A stretch of 5,195 nt of DNA from Kiritimatiellia bacterium. Lineage in GTDB: Bacteria > Verrucomicrobiota > Kiritimatiellia > JAAZAB01. The translations under genes and the position numbers were made by a program. Where the stretch lies: assembly GCA_018400335.1 (NCBI GenBank), contig JAGYMT010000166.1:1-5195 (forward strand), given 5' to 3'. Of this stretch, positions 1 to 5,195 are shown piece after piece; within the stretch, counting starts at the first letter, position 1; the number at the start of each line of letters is the position of its first letter. The notes beneath the pieces are model-generated. The model did no database searches, had not been told where the DNA came from, and saw only the letters and a program-made list of their open reading frames with translations.

Positions 1-120
1 GCACAAAGTAGGGTCCCTTCCCTCGACCGGGGTTATGTTGTCCCTCAGTCTCAAACGGTACTATGAACCCCTCTGACTTCCATCACGGGCGACAGCGATT
101 TCGTGCGGCCAAAATTAGAA
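1..120 (-). mobile_element. Probable group II intron leader and start of its reverse transcriptase/maturase gene (continues beyond the window edge)
   Basis: Read on the minus strand, this segment gives peptide strings that I associate with the region just before the reverse transcriptase domain of bacterial group II intron-encoded proteins. One frame reads MEVRGVHSTV from position 83. A second reads VEGRDPTLC from 27 to the edge. A third, open from 82 to the edge, reads WKSEGFIVP and ends GRGKGPYFV. Related introns show such strings in differing frames because part of this stretch is structured RNA rather than protein. A purine-rich AAGGGA (19-14) lies 9 bases before a GTG at 4-2, a possible start codon in the third frame. 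A stem GGGGTT (71-66) with AACCCC (34-29) could belong to the intron RNA. No catalytic RT motif (YADD) lies inside the window, so the call rests on remembered family resemblance. The true start and frame cannot be fixed here. Confidence 0.45.
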
Positions 121-726
121 TTGCTCCCTGCCGCCTGCCGTCGTTGCCACTTTCCACGGGCAACTTTTCCCGCGTGTGTCTTCCTTTGGCCGGCATGGAG
201 TGCTACACGTTATAGTCGTTGACCGCGTCCGCCGTCACCTCGTGGGTCTTCGCCGCGTCCTTCTCGTGTCCGGTGTCTGGGTGGCCCTGTATTCCCGCGG
301 TAAAGGCACAGGCGGAAACCGCGTCCACGTCCAGTGCGTGGCCTCCGGCGATTCCCTACAAAGGTCGCGGAGATATATCACGCGGTTCTTGTTATGAATT
401 GCGTCGCGGATTGCCGCGTTGTGCTGGCGTCCTGTTCTGGCCCTCTATCGCCTCGGAAGGTATGTCATGCCCTTGCCGGAATAGATAGAGCTTATTCGAA
501 AAGGGTAAGGTGGTGGCGACGCCTCCGGCGGCGCCGTCTTCAATGAACACTTCGACATGCAACATGATGACAACCTTGATGTTTTCCACCGGATCTTGCG
601 GCAGTTGCGTGTGCCGCGGCTCGCCCGGAGGTCTTCGCCCTACCTTAAAAACCTTGATTTCTTGACGTTTTCTCTTCTCAAAACCTTTTCGAATAGGGTC
701 TAGATAAGGTTGAAAATAGTGAGGCG
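121..726. other. Gene-poor stretch: possible intron RNA and/or decayed coding sequence
   Basis: No complete gene is supported in these ~600 bases. On the minus strand, one frame is open from just beyond the neighbouring gene's stop to 392. Its only start is a GTG at 587-589 without a Shine-Dalgarno, and it includes the protein-like string VEVFIEDGAAGGVATTLPF. A second minus frame is open between TAG codons at about 357 and 205 and reads, in part, GHEKDAAKTHEVTADAVND. The two are in different frames, so at best they are relics. Plus-strand frames here are equally short and biased. A stem GTTGCC/GGCAAC (143-148 with 159-164) is visible, and GCCTCCGGCG occurs at 341-350 and 521-530. If the left edge is a group II intron, its 5' domains should fall in this stretch, but I found no canonical GTGYG boundary on the minus strand. 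Confidence 0.4.
680..711 (-). terminator. Weak possible transcription terminator after the minus-strand operon
   Basis: Downstream of the TAG at 729-727 the minus strand carries AACCTT (711-706) and AAGGTT (687-682), ending in TTTT. The stem is only six pairs, AT-rich, with an 18-base loop, so it is a poor intrinsic terminator. I list it because it is the only candidate close behind the operon. Confidence 0.2.
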
Positions 727-1908
727 CTAGAGAGCGCTCTCGATATCCTTCAGCCCCGCGCCCAGCAGCGCCTTGGCAATTGCGTTCAGCTCCTGCTTTT
801 CGCCCTGGAAGTGGAATGTCCTGTGCACGTGGCGCGCCGTTGCGCGGCGGCGCAGCGCCGCAGCCGGTGAGGAAGTCTCCAGCTCGTAGAATGGGCCGAG
901 CGGTGCCTTGCCGGGGGCGGGCGGTCCGTCGTTGTAGCTGTTGATCGCATCCCCGCAGTACGGGTCATCCTGGAATTCCCACATGGAGTTAACGTAGTCG
1001 GACGACCCGCCGGGCAGGTCGAATTTCACGATGGTCAGCACTCCGTCCGCGCTTTCGTAACTGCCGGCCACATCCTTAGCCCTGCTTGGGGAAATGCCTA
1101 TTTTGCTTCTATAAAGGCCGTCACCCTTGAAAAAGACGGCGCCGCGCGAGATCTTGAGTCTGTCCCCCGGCACTTTTCCGAAATAGGCATCGTTCACGAC
1201 CGGGCCCAGCTTCGACACCGGCCCTTTCTTAAACGGAACCACTATCGTTGTCGAGGGCGACGGCTTGAACATGCCGAGTATCCAAATGGAGAGCAGACCG
1301 CTCGCTTTATTCCAGGCTGCCGGACCCTCGTTGGTTATGCGGTTGTCGGTGGTGAATCCAACTGTCTTCACGCCTCGGCCGATGGCGATATCCAGCGATT
1401 TTCGTATCGCTGCCCGGCTCAGGACGCGGATTTCGCGCTCCGCGAGGATGTCGAAGCGGGTCCCGCTCGTGTTCACGAGCGACATCTTCTTCTTGAACTT
1501 GGCGGAGGATTTTGTTTTTCCGGCGGGGTCCCATCCGCCCCAGTCCATGGGTTCCGGAGTCTGCCAGTGTGCGAGGTCGAACGGATCGCCCTGCTTGAAG
1601 AAGATGCTGAACTGGCCGCCCTCCGGTCCGAGCCAGAAGCGGTCCTCGCCCCCGAACGGGTTGATGTGTTTCTGTTTCTTTCCGCCGGCAATCAGTTTCC
1701 TATTGATCCAGCCGAAGCTCAATCCTGCGTTTCCCGCGGCCGCGCTGGTCATCACTCTGGCCTGCAATCCGGGTGCCACGGCCACGGCGGCCGGCGAATC
1801 CGGAGCGGTGAGCACCAGCACCTTAATATGCTTTTCAAGAAACTCGATGTCATCGCCGAAGCAATCGCGGTCGTGGCGCGTCTTTTCGTCAACAATTGTC
1901 TTCTTCAT
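727..1908 (-). CDS. DUF6786-like conserved protein, probably with a mutarotase-type carbohydrate-binding fold
   Basis: This 393-residue protein has no signal peptide or membrane segment, so it is probably cytoplasmic. I recognise it as similar to the DUF6786 group. Features that fit are FGGEDRFWLGPEGGQFS (85-101), DNRITNEG with the downstream GLLSIWILGMFKPS (188-217), NDAYFGKVPGDRL (239-251), GLYRSKIGISP (264-274), the stretch YVNSMWEFQ followed by GDAINSYNDGPP (305-330), LGPFYELETSSPAA (337-350), and a C-terminal HVHRTFHFQGE (360-370). The aromatic- and glycine-rich pattern and the late HxHxTxHF segment resemble galactose-mutarotase-like beta-sandwiches; that fold and a sugar-related role are inferred, and no reaction is known to me. 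The ATG is well supported: AAGGAG lies 9 bases upstream. The gene follows the TIM-barrel gene after 17 bases, so they are almost certainly co-transcribed. A lysine-rich patch (KTKSSAKFKKK, 131-141) stands out. The gene appears intact. Confidence 0.75.
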   Translation of the reverse strand: MKKTIVDEKTRHDRDCFGDDIEFLEKHIKVLVLTAPDSPAAVAVAPGLQARVMTSAAAGNAGLSFGWINRKLIAGGKKQKHINPFGGEDRFWLGPEGGQFSIFFKQGDPFDLAHWQTPEPMDWGGWDPAGKTKSSAKFKKKMSLVNTSGTRFDILAEREIRVLSRAAIRKSLDIAIGRGVKTVGFTTDNRITNEGPAAWNKASGLLSIWILGMFKPSPSTTIVVPFKKGPVSKLGPVVNDAYFGKVPGDRLKISRGAVFFKGDGLYRSKIGISPSRAKDVAGSYESADGVLTIVKFDLPGGSSDYVNSMWEFQDDPYCGDAINSYNDGPPAPGKAPLGPFYELETSSPAAALRRRATARHVHRTFHFQGEKQELNAIAKALLGAGLKDIESAL

Positions 1909-1917
1909 ATTCCAGCG

Positions 1918-1923
1918 CTCCTT
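1918..1923 (-). promoter_or_regulatory. Strong Shine-Dalgarno for the DUF6786-like gene
   Basis: The minus strand reads AAGGAG at 1923-1918, 9 bases before the ATG at 1908-1906 and just after the TAA of the preceding gene (1928-1926). It fixes the start and suggests independent re-initiation rather than stop-start coupling. Confidence 0.8.
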
Positions 1924-1925
1924 TC

Positions 1926-2786
1926 TTAAGCATTCATATCACTCTGAAACCTGTCTGCAACCGCCCGGGCCTGTTCAAGAATGACGGCTGCATTCCCGGG
2001 CTTTAAGGCATCGCCGTTCTGAAGCCAGCTTGGCTCCATTATGATGTTGCCCCGGTACTCCATGCGCGAGAGGGTTTCAGCGAAGGCGTGCCAGTCAATC
2101 ACACCCGAATAGGGCAGCAGGTGATTCTCCCGTTTGCCGTAGCTGTCGTTCAGGTGGATCTCGCCGATCCGCGCGCCGGCGCGCTCCGCGGCGGCGCATA
2201 TATCCTCAGTCAGGCAGAGGTGGTTCGTGTCGAGGCAGATCTTCAGCCGCTCCGAGCCGACGGCGTCAACGGCTCTGATCAGGTTGTCCATGCTCGATGA
2301 AAGGCGTCCCGGGATCATTGTCTCGAGCAGGAGAGTCACTCCGGAATCTTCGCAAAGCCGTGCGATCGTCTTCAACCTCCGTGCGAAGCCAGCCGCCCGC
2401 GCCTCCTGTTTTCCGGGATCAGATAAGATGGAAGGCCCGGTGCATGGATGGAAGACGACGCCGGAAATTCCGCGTCCTGCGAGGTTCTTCACTATCTCTG
2501 CGCAGAAGCCGATGACGCGTTCATCGTCGGCTTCCGTACCCGCTGTGAGGGCGACGTCCGAGGGCGCGTGCGCGGTAAGCGCTATGCCGATCCGCTCTGC
2601 CTCAGCGCCCAGCGCGGCGAGCATGCTGGTGTTCCTGTGGTCAAGTCCGGTCGCCGTGTGATTAAGGTTCAGTTCCAGCAGGTCGAACCCGGCGTCCTTC
2701 ACAACGGATAACTGTTCCCGGGTGAACAAGCCGTCTTCGTTAACGCATGATGAAGAGCGGATTCCGATTATAGGGGGGGGCGTCAT
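1926..2786 (-). CDS. Sugar phosphate isomerase/epimerase-type TIM-barrel protein (AP endonuclease 2 / xylose isomerase-like)
   Basis: This 286-residue protein has the length and pattern of a single xylose-isomerase-like TIM barrel. Strand ends carry the usual metal-ligand candidates: His73 (TAHAP), His113 (VFHPC), Glu155 (LLLETM), Asp186 and His189 (CLDTNHL), His211 with Asp214 (EIHLNDS), Glu220 and His222 (RENHLLPYSG), and Glu251 (IMEPSW). The H-L-L-P-x-S-G-V-I-D-W segment is typical of IolE-like and sugar epimerase members of the family, which bind a divalent metal and isomerise or epimerise sugars or inositol derivatives in the cytoplasm. The layout also echoes the nine metal ligands of endonuclease IV, but the local motifs fit the sugar branch better. 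I chose ATG 2786 because the barrel begins at once (PIIGIRSS); an ATG at 2936 would add 50 arginine-rich residues overlapping the upstream frame. The start overlaps the upstream stop as ATGA. The substrate is not identifiable. Confidence 0.85.
   Translation of the reverse strand: MTPPPIIGIRSSSCVNEDGLFTREQLSVVKDAGFDLLELNLNHTATGLDHRNTSMLAALGAEAERIGIALTAHAPSDVALTAGTEADDERVIGFCAEIVKNLAGRGISGVVFHPCTGPSILSDPGKQEARAAGFARRLKTIARLCEDSGVTLLLETMIPGRLSSSMDNLIRAVDAVGSERLKICLDTNHLCLTEDICAAAERAGARIGEIHLNDSYGKRENHLLPYSGVIDWHAFAETLSRMEYRGNIIMEPSWLQNGDALKPGNAAVILEQARAVADRFQSDMNA
2773..2780 (-). repeat. C8 homopolymer directly after the TIM-barrel start codon
   Basis: The coding strand has eight consecutive C residues beginning three bases after the ATG, encoding three prolines (residues 3-5). 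Tracts of this kind are prone to slippage, and a one-base change would abolish the reading frame at its beginning. Confidence 0.9.
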
Positions 2787-3076
2787 TTCCGTTTCTCGAC
2801 AAGCGTGAACTTTTGCTCGACGGGCCCGGGCGCGCTCCATCCGGCGCCCTTTTCCCAATCCTCCATGTCCCAGCGCCACGCTGCCGCCGTTATCCTTTTC
2901 TCGGTTATGCGAACGACGTAAAAGCTCCTGCCGCATTCGAGATCAATGGGATTATTTCTCATGTTCGGAATGCTAACCGGCTTCTGTCGGATGTCAACTG
3001 CATTTGAAGTAAGATATCCCGGCTTGCGCTGACGAAGGGCGTAGGTTAGAATTCCACGCGCCGGTCGGATTCCCAT
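2783..3076 (-). CDS. Small protein or C-terminal remnant of unknown function, first frame of the minus-strand run
   Basis: The frame gives 97 residues. Its C-terminal half looks like genuine protein: CGRSFYVVRITEKRITAAAW (residues 48-67) followed by RWDMEDWEKGAGWSAPGP, alternating hydrophobic and polar residues as in a beta-sandwich edge. Such endings occur in larger secreted or phosphoesterase-like enzymes, but I do not recognise the family. The N-terminal part is less convincing. No signal peptide or membrane helix is visible. The only upstream in-frame start is ATG 3076, since a TAA lies 8 codons before it. An AAGGAG at 3105-3100 is 23 bases from that ATG, too far for normal initiation. 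The stop overlaps the next gene's ATG as ATGA, which argues for genuine translation and coupling. I favour a 5'-truncated remnant kept as the head of the operon; a real small protein is the alternative. Confidence 0.45.
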   Translation of the reverse strand: MGIRPARGILTYALRQRKPGYLTSNAVDIRQKPVSIPNMRNNPIDLECGRSFYVVRITEKRITAAAWRWDMEDWEKGAGWSAPGPVEQKFTLVEKRK

Positions 3077-3295
3077 TGGCCGGCGGGCGGAATGAATAGC
3101 TCCTTAGCTGAGCATTATTTGATAAATGAGTCAAAGAATTGATTTCGACGTTTATAACATATTCCTGGCCAATGTGTTCAGTGTTCAGTGTTCAGCGTTC
3201 AGGAAATGCCATTGTGCTTTCCGTCCTGAACACTGAACCACTGAACACTTTTAACGAAGTTGGCTAGGAGTAAGAACAACCACGGCGGGCATAAA
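3077..3295. promoter_or_regulatory. Divergent intergenic region, likely holding both promoters
   Basis: This region separates the minus-strand run from the plus-strand permease, so each unit's promoter should lie here. Positions 3111-3165 are clearly AT-rich compared with the flanking genes. Possible elements are TTGACT on the minus strand (3135-3130) and TTGATT on the plus strand (3139-3144) with TATTCC at 3160-3165, a 15-base spacer. None matches a sigma-70 promoter well, so only the region is claimed. The right half is taken up by the heptamer hairpin described separately. Confidence 0.35.
3174..3249. repeat. GTGTTCA heptamer array with facing inverted copies (long hairpin)
   Basis: Three exact GTGTTCA units (3174-3180, 3181-3187, 3188-3194) and one variant GCGTTCA (3195-3201) run in tandem. 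After a 19-base spacer come inverted units TGAACAC (3227-3233), TGAACCAC (3234-3241) and TGAACAC (3242-3248). Arms 3180-3204 and 3224-3249 pair almost completely, with one C-A mismatch (3196/3232) and one unpaired C (3239). Four T residues follow (3249-3252). Repeats built on TGTTCAG are, to my knowledge, common between genes in some environmental bacteria. Their role is unknown; a spreading palindromic element, a terminator/attenuator and a protein-binding array are all possible. Confidence 0.9.
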
Positions 3296-5143
3296 ATGAG
3301 CAGCGAAGCCGGAGAGTTCAGAAGAGAGCTTGGACTAATCCACGTGTTCAGCATCGCCTCTGGCGCGATGATCAGTTCCGGCCTGTTCATACTGCCCGGC
3401 ATCGCCTATGCGCAGGTCGGGCCTGCGGTCATCCTGTGCTATTTCCTCGCCGGCCTGCTTTCCATACCCGGCATGCTGAGTCTGGCCGAGATGGCGACGG
3501 CCATGCCAAAGGCCGGCGCCGACTGTTTTGTCGTCATACGGAGCATGGGTCCGGGTGTCGGCACCGTGGCGGGCCTCCTGAGCTGGTTCTCATTGTCCAT
3601 GAAGAGCGCGTTCGCGCTTGTCGGCATATCAATCTTCTCCGTCTTCCTGGTGGATCTCGACTCCCGCCTCGTTGCCGCTTTCTTCTGCATTCTCTTTGTC
3701 ACTATCAATATCCTTGGCATCAAGGAGGCGGGCAGGGCGCAGCTCCTGCTGGCCGCCGGCCTTTTTGGGCTCATGGGCTTCTACATCATCGCGGGGCTGC
3801 CCTTGGTAGATGTCCAGCGTCTGGATCCTTTTGTTCCGCGCGGCATCGTGTCGGTTTTCAGCGTCACCGGTTTTGTGTTCGTCTCTTATGGCGGCCTGCT
3901 CAAGATAGCGAGCGTCGCCGGGGAGGTCCGGAATCCGAGCCGGAACATACCGATGGGAATGATTGTGTCGCTGCTGGTCGTGAGCGTCTTCTACGCGCTA
4001 ATGGTGCTCGTGACGGTGGGTGTGCTTGACTCCGAATCGCTCTCCGGTTCCCTGACGCCGATATCGGACGGTGCTGCCGCTTTCATGGGCAAAGGCGGCT
4101 TCGTTGCTCTCAGCATTGCCGCGATCCTGTCCTTCCTCACCACGGCCAATGCCGGGATAATGACCGCCGCTCGTTCACTTGTTCCGCTTGGCGACGAGGA
4201 TTTGTTCCCCCCCGTTTTCAGCCGCATCAGCCCGCGCTTCGGCACGCCGCACAACGCGCTGCTTCTTACGGGCGCGTTCGTTCTTGGCGCGGTCTTTCTT
4301 AGGCTGGAGGTGCTGGTCGAGGCGGCATCCATAGTCCTCATAATGACCTATTTCCTTGCGTGCATAGCTGTGATAATCCTGCGCGAGAGCGGGGTGCAGA
4401 ACTACCAGCCGCGCTTCCGCGCTCCCCTCTATCCATGGCTGCAGATTGCGGGTTTACTGGGAATGGGTTTTGCTCTTTTCGGCATGGGCTGGGAGGGGCA
4501 TGTCATTGCGGCGCTGATAGGCCTTGCGGGGTTCTGTGCCTACTGGTTCTACGGACGGAAAAGCACGCGCCGTGATTCAGCGCTTCTTCATCTGGTCGAG
4601 CGAATCACCGCGCGGGAGCTTGTGACCGGAACGCTGGAGGCGGAGCTAAAGCAGATAATCAGGGAGCGGGACGGCATAGTAGAGGATCGTTTCGATCACA
4701 TTGTGGAGGATTGCGTTGTTCTGGATATCCAGGGGTCTGTTGATCTCGATAGTTTCCTGCGGCTTGTCGCAGAACGGCTCGCCGCGCGGGTCAATGTTCC
4801 TGCGCCCGACCTCGTGAGCGCCCTGCGTGCCCGCGAGGCGGAGAGCAGCACCACGCTGACGCCAGACCTGGCGGTCCCCCACGTAATCATCGAGGGAGAG
4901 AGGAAGTTTGAAATCCTTCTCGCGCGTTCGCGGGACGGTGTCGCATTTTCCGATTCCGCGCCGGTTGTTCACGGCATCTTCGTGTTGGTCGGCACCCAGG
5001 ATGAGAGGAATTTCCATCTCCGCGCGCTCGCGGCCCTTGCGCAGGTCGTGGGAAATCAGGAGTTCATGCCGAAATGGATGAAGGCGCGCGGCGAGCAGGC
5101 GCTCCGCGATCTCGTCCTGCTCGGCCGGCATGCCGGCAAGTGA
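3296..5143 (+). CDS. APC-family amino acid permease with C-terminal PTS EIIA-type (fructose/mannitol class) domain
   Basis: The 615-residue product is an inner-membrane transporter. Residues 10-420 form an APC superfamily permease with about 12 membrane segments. GAMISSGLF (23-31) is the broken first helix that contacts substrate, and GEVRNPSRNIPMG (209-221) is the conserved cytoplasmic motif before helix 7. Residues about 438-608 form a soluble domain resembling EIIA type 2: RAREAESSTTLTPDLAVPH (511-529) matches the SS-T-x(n)-G-x-A-x-PH signature with His529 as the phosphoacceptor, and FVLVG with RNFHLRALAALAQ (562-583) supplies the second conserved histidine (His574). Permeases with this fusion are known in bacteria and archaea; the tail is thought to be regulatory, sensing phosphorylation or a ligand. 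Substrate is probably an amino acid or amine. I chose ATG 3296, where similarity begins, with weak GGCGGG six bases upstream. An in-frame TTG at 3260 would add 12 polar residues. No PTS EI or HPr gene is in view. Confidence 0.9.
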   Translation: MSSEAGEFRRELGLIHVFSIASGAMISSGLFILPGIAYAQVGPAVILCYFLAGLLSIPGMLSLAEMATAMPKAGADCFVVIRSMGPGVGTVAGLLSWFSLSMKSAFALVGISIFSVFLVDLDSRLVAAFFCILFVTINILGIKEAGRAQLLLAAGLFGLMGFYIIAGLPLVDVQRLDPFVPRGIVSVFSVTGFVFVSYGGLLKIASVAGEVRNPSRNIPMGMIVSLLVVSVFYALMVLVTVGVLDSESLSGSLTPISDGAAAFMGKGGFVALSIAAILSFLTTANAGIMTAARSLVPLGDEDLFPPVFSRISPRFGTPHNALLLTGAFVLGAVFLRLEVLVEAASIVLIMTYFLACIAVIILRESGVQNYQPRFRAPLYPWLQIAGLLGMGFALFGMGWEGHVIAALIGLAGFCAYWFYGRKSTRRDSALLHLVERITARELVTGTLEAELKQIIRERDGIVEDRFDHIVEDCVVLDIQGSVDLDSFLRLVAERLAARVNVPAPDLVSALRAREAESSTTLTPDLAVPHVIIEGERKFEILLARSRDGVAFSDSAPVVHGIFVLVGTQDERNFHLRALAALAQVVGNQEFMPKWMKARGEQALRDLVLLGRHAGK

Positions 5144-5161
5144 CGAGCAGCAATTGTAATT

Positions 5162-5195
5162 ATGACCGCCCGGAACAATGACGGCGTGCTCGGAG
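5162..5195 (+). CDS. Possible beginning of the next plus-strand gene (cut by the window edge)
   Basis: An ATG 18 bases after the permease stop opens a frame to the edge beginning M-T-A-R-N-N-D-G. No clear Shine-Dalgarno precedes it, and a second ATG in another frame occurs at 5178. Spacing would fit an operon partner, but eleven codons are too few to identify a product or be sure it is a gene. Confidence 0.2.
   Translation, partial: MTARNNDGVLG

Noticed and set aside
143..168. Plus-strand hairpin followed by TTTT, terminator-like
   Set aside because: No plus-strand gene ends nearby and the stem is only six pairs. It fits intron RNA structure at least as well.
1265..1984. 239-codon plus-strand open frame
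   Set aside because: It lies antisense to the DUF6786-like gene, which has recognised motifs and a strong Shine-Dalgarno. The plus-strand product has no family-like motifs.
2227..2661. 144-codon plus-strand open frame
   Set aside because: It is antisense to the TIM-barrel gene, whose metal-ligand motifs are intact in the other frame.
1926..2786. Endonuclease IV (AP endonuclease)
   Set aside because: The ligand layout is similar, but the HLLPYSGVIDW segment and overall motifs match the sugar isomerase/epimerase branch, and the neighbour is a probable carbohydrate-related protein.
2787..2936. Longer start (ATG 2936) for the TIM-barrel gene
   Set aside because: It would add 50 arginine-rich residues with no family resemblance, overlapping the 97-codon frame. 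The barrel's first strand begins right after ATG 2786.
3174..3249. CRISPR array
   Set aside because: The units are 7 bases, directly adjacent with no spacers, and inverted in the second half; no cas genes are present.
3260..3295. TTG start for the permease
   Set aside because: It adds 12 polar residues before the usual start of the family and has no ribosome binding site. ATG 3296 is preferred, though initiation here is weakly marked either way.
4646..5131. 161-codon minus-strand open frame
   Set aside because: It is the shadow of the EIIA-type domain of the permease.

Overview
The window is GC-rich bacterial DNA carrying two divergently transcribed blocks and a messy left end. The gene content (a DUF6786-like protein next to a xylose-isomerase-type TIM barrel, an APC permease fused to a PTS EIIA-type domain, heptamer TGTTCAG repeats between genes, and a likely group II intron) would fit an environmental bacterium of the Planctomycetes/Verrucomicrobia/Lentisphaerae type. 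That assignment is an inference from the style of the genes; no marker gene is present.

Left end (1-726): no convincing complete gene. The lowest ~120 bases, read on the minus strand, look like the leader and beginning of a group II intron-encoded reverse transcriptase/maturase that continues outside the window. Between about 120 and 726 there are only short open stretches in several frames, which I read as non-coding intron RNA and/or decayed coding sequence.

Middle (727-3076, minus strand): a compact operon-like run in the order small 97-codon reading frame, then TIM-barrel isomerase/epimerase, then DUF6786-like protein. The first two overlap by ATGA and the last two are separated by 17 bases containing a strong Shine-Dalgarno sequence. 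The two large products suggest a carbohydrate-related function: a metal-dependent sugar isomerase/epimerase beside a protein that probably has a mutarotase-like beta-sandwich. The substrate cannot be read from sequence. The 97-codon frame looks like the C-terminal remnant of something larger.

Divergent intergenic region (3077-3295): AT-rich DNA likely to hold both promoters, plus a striking array of GTGTTCA heptamers facing its own inverted copy, able to form a hairpin of about 24 base pairs.

Right side (3296-5143, plus strand): a 615-residue inner-membrane amino-acid/polyamine/organocation permease with a C-terminal cytoplasmic EIIA-type domain that keeps its phosphorylatable histidine motif. 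The last 34 bases may contain the beginning of another plus-strand gene.
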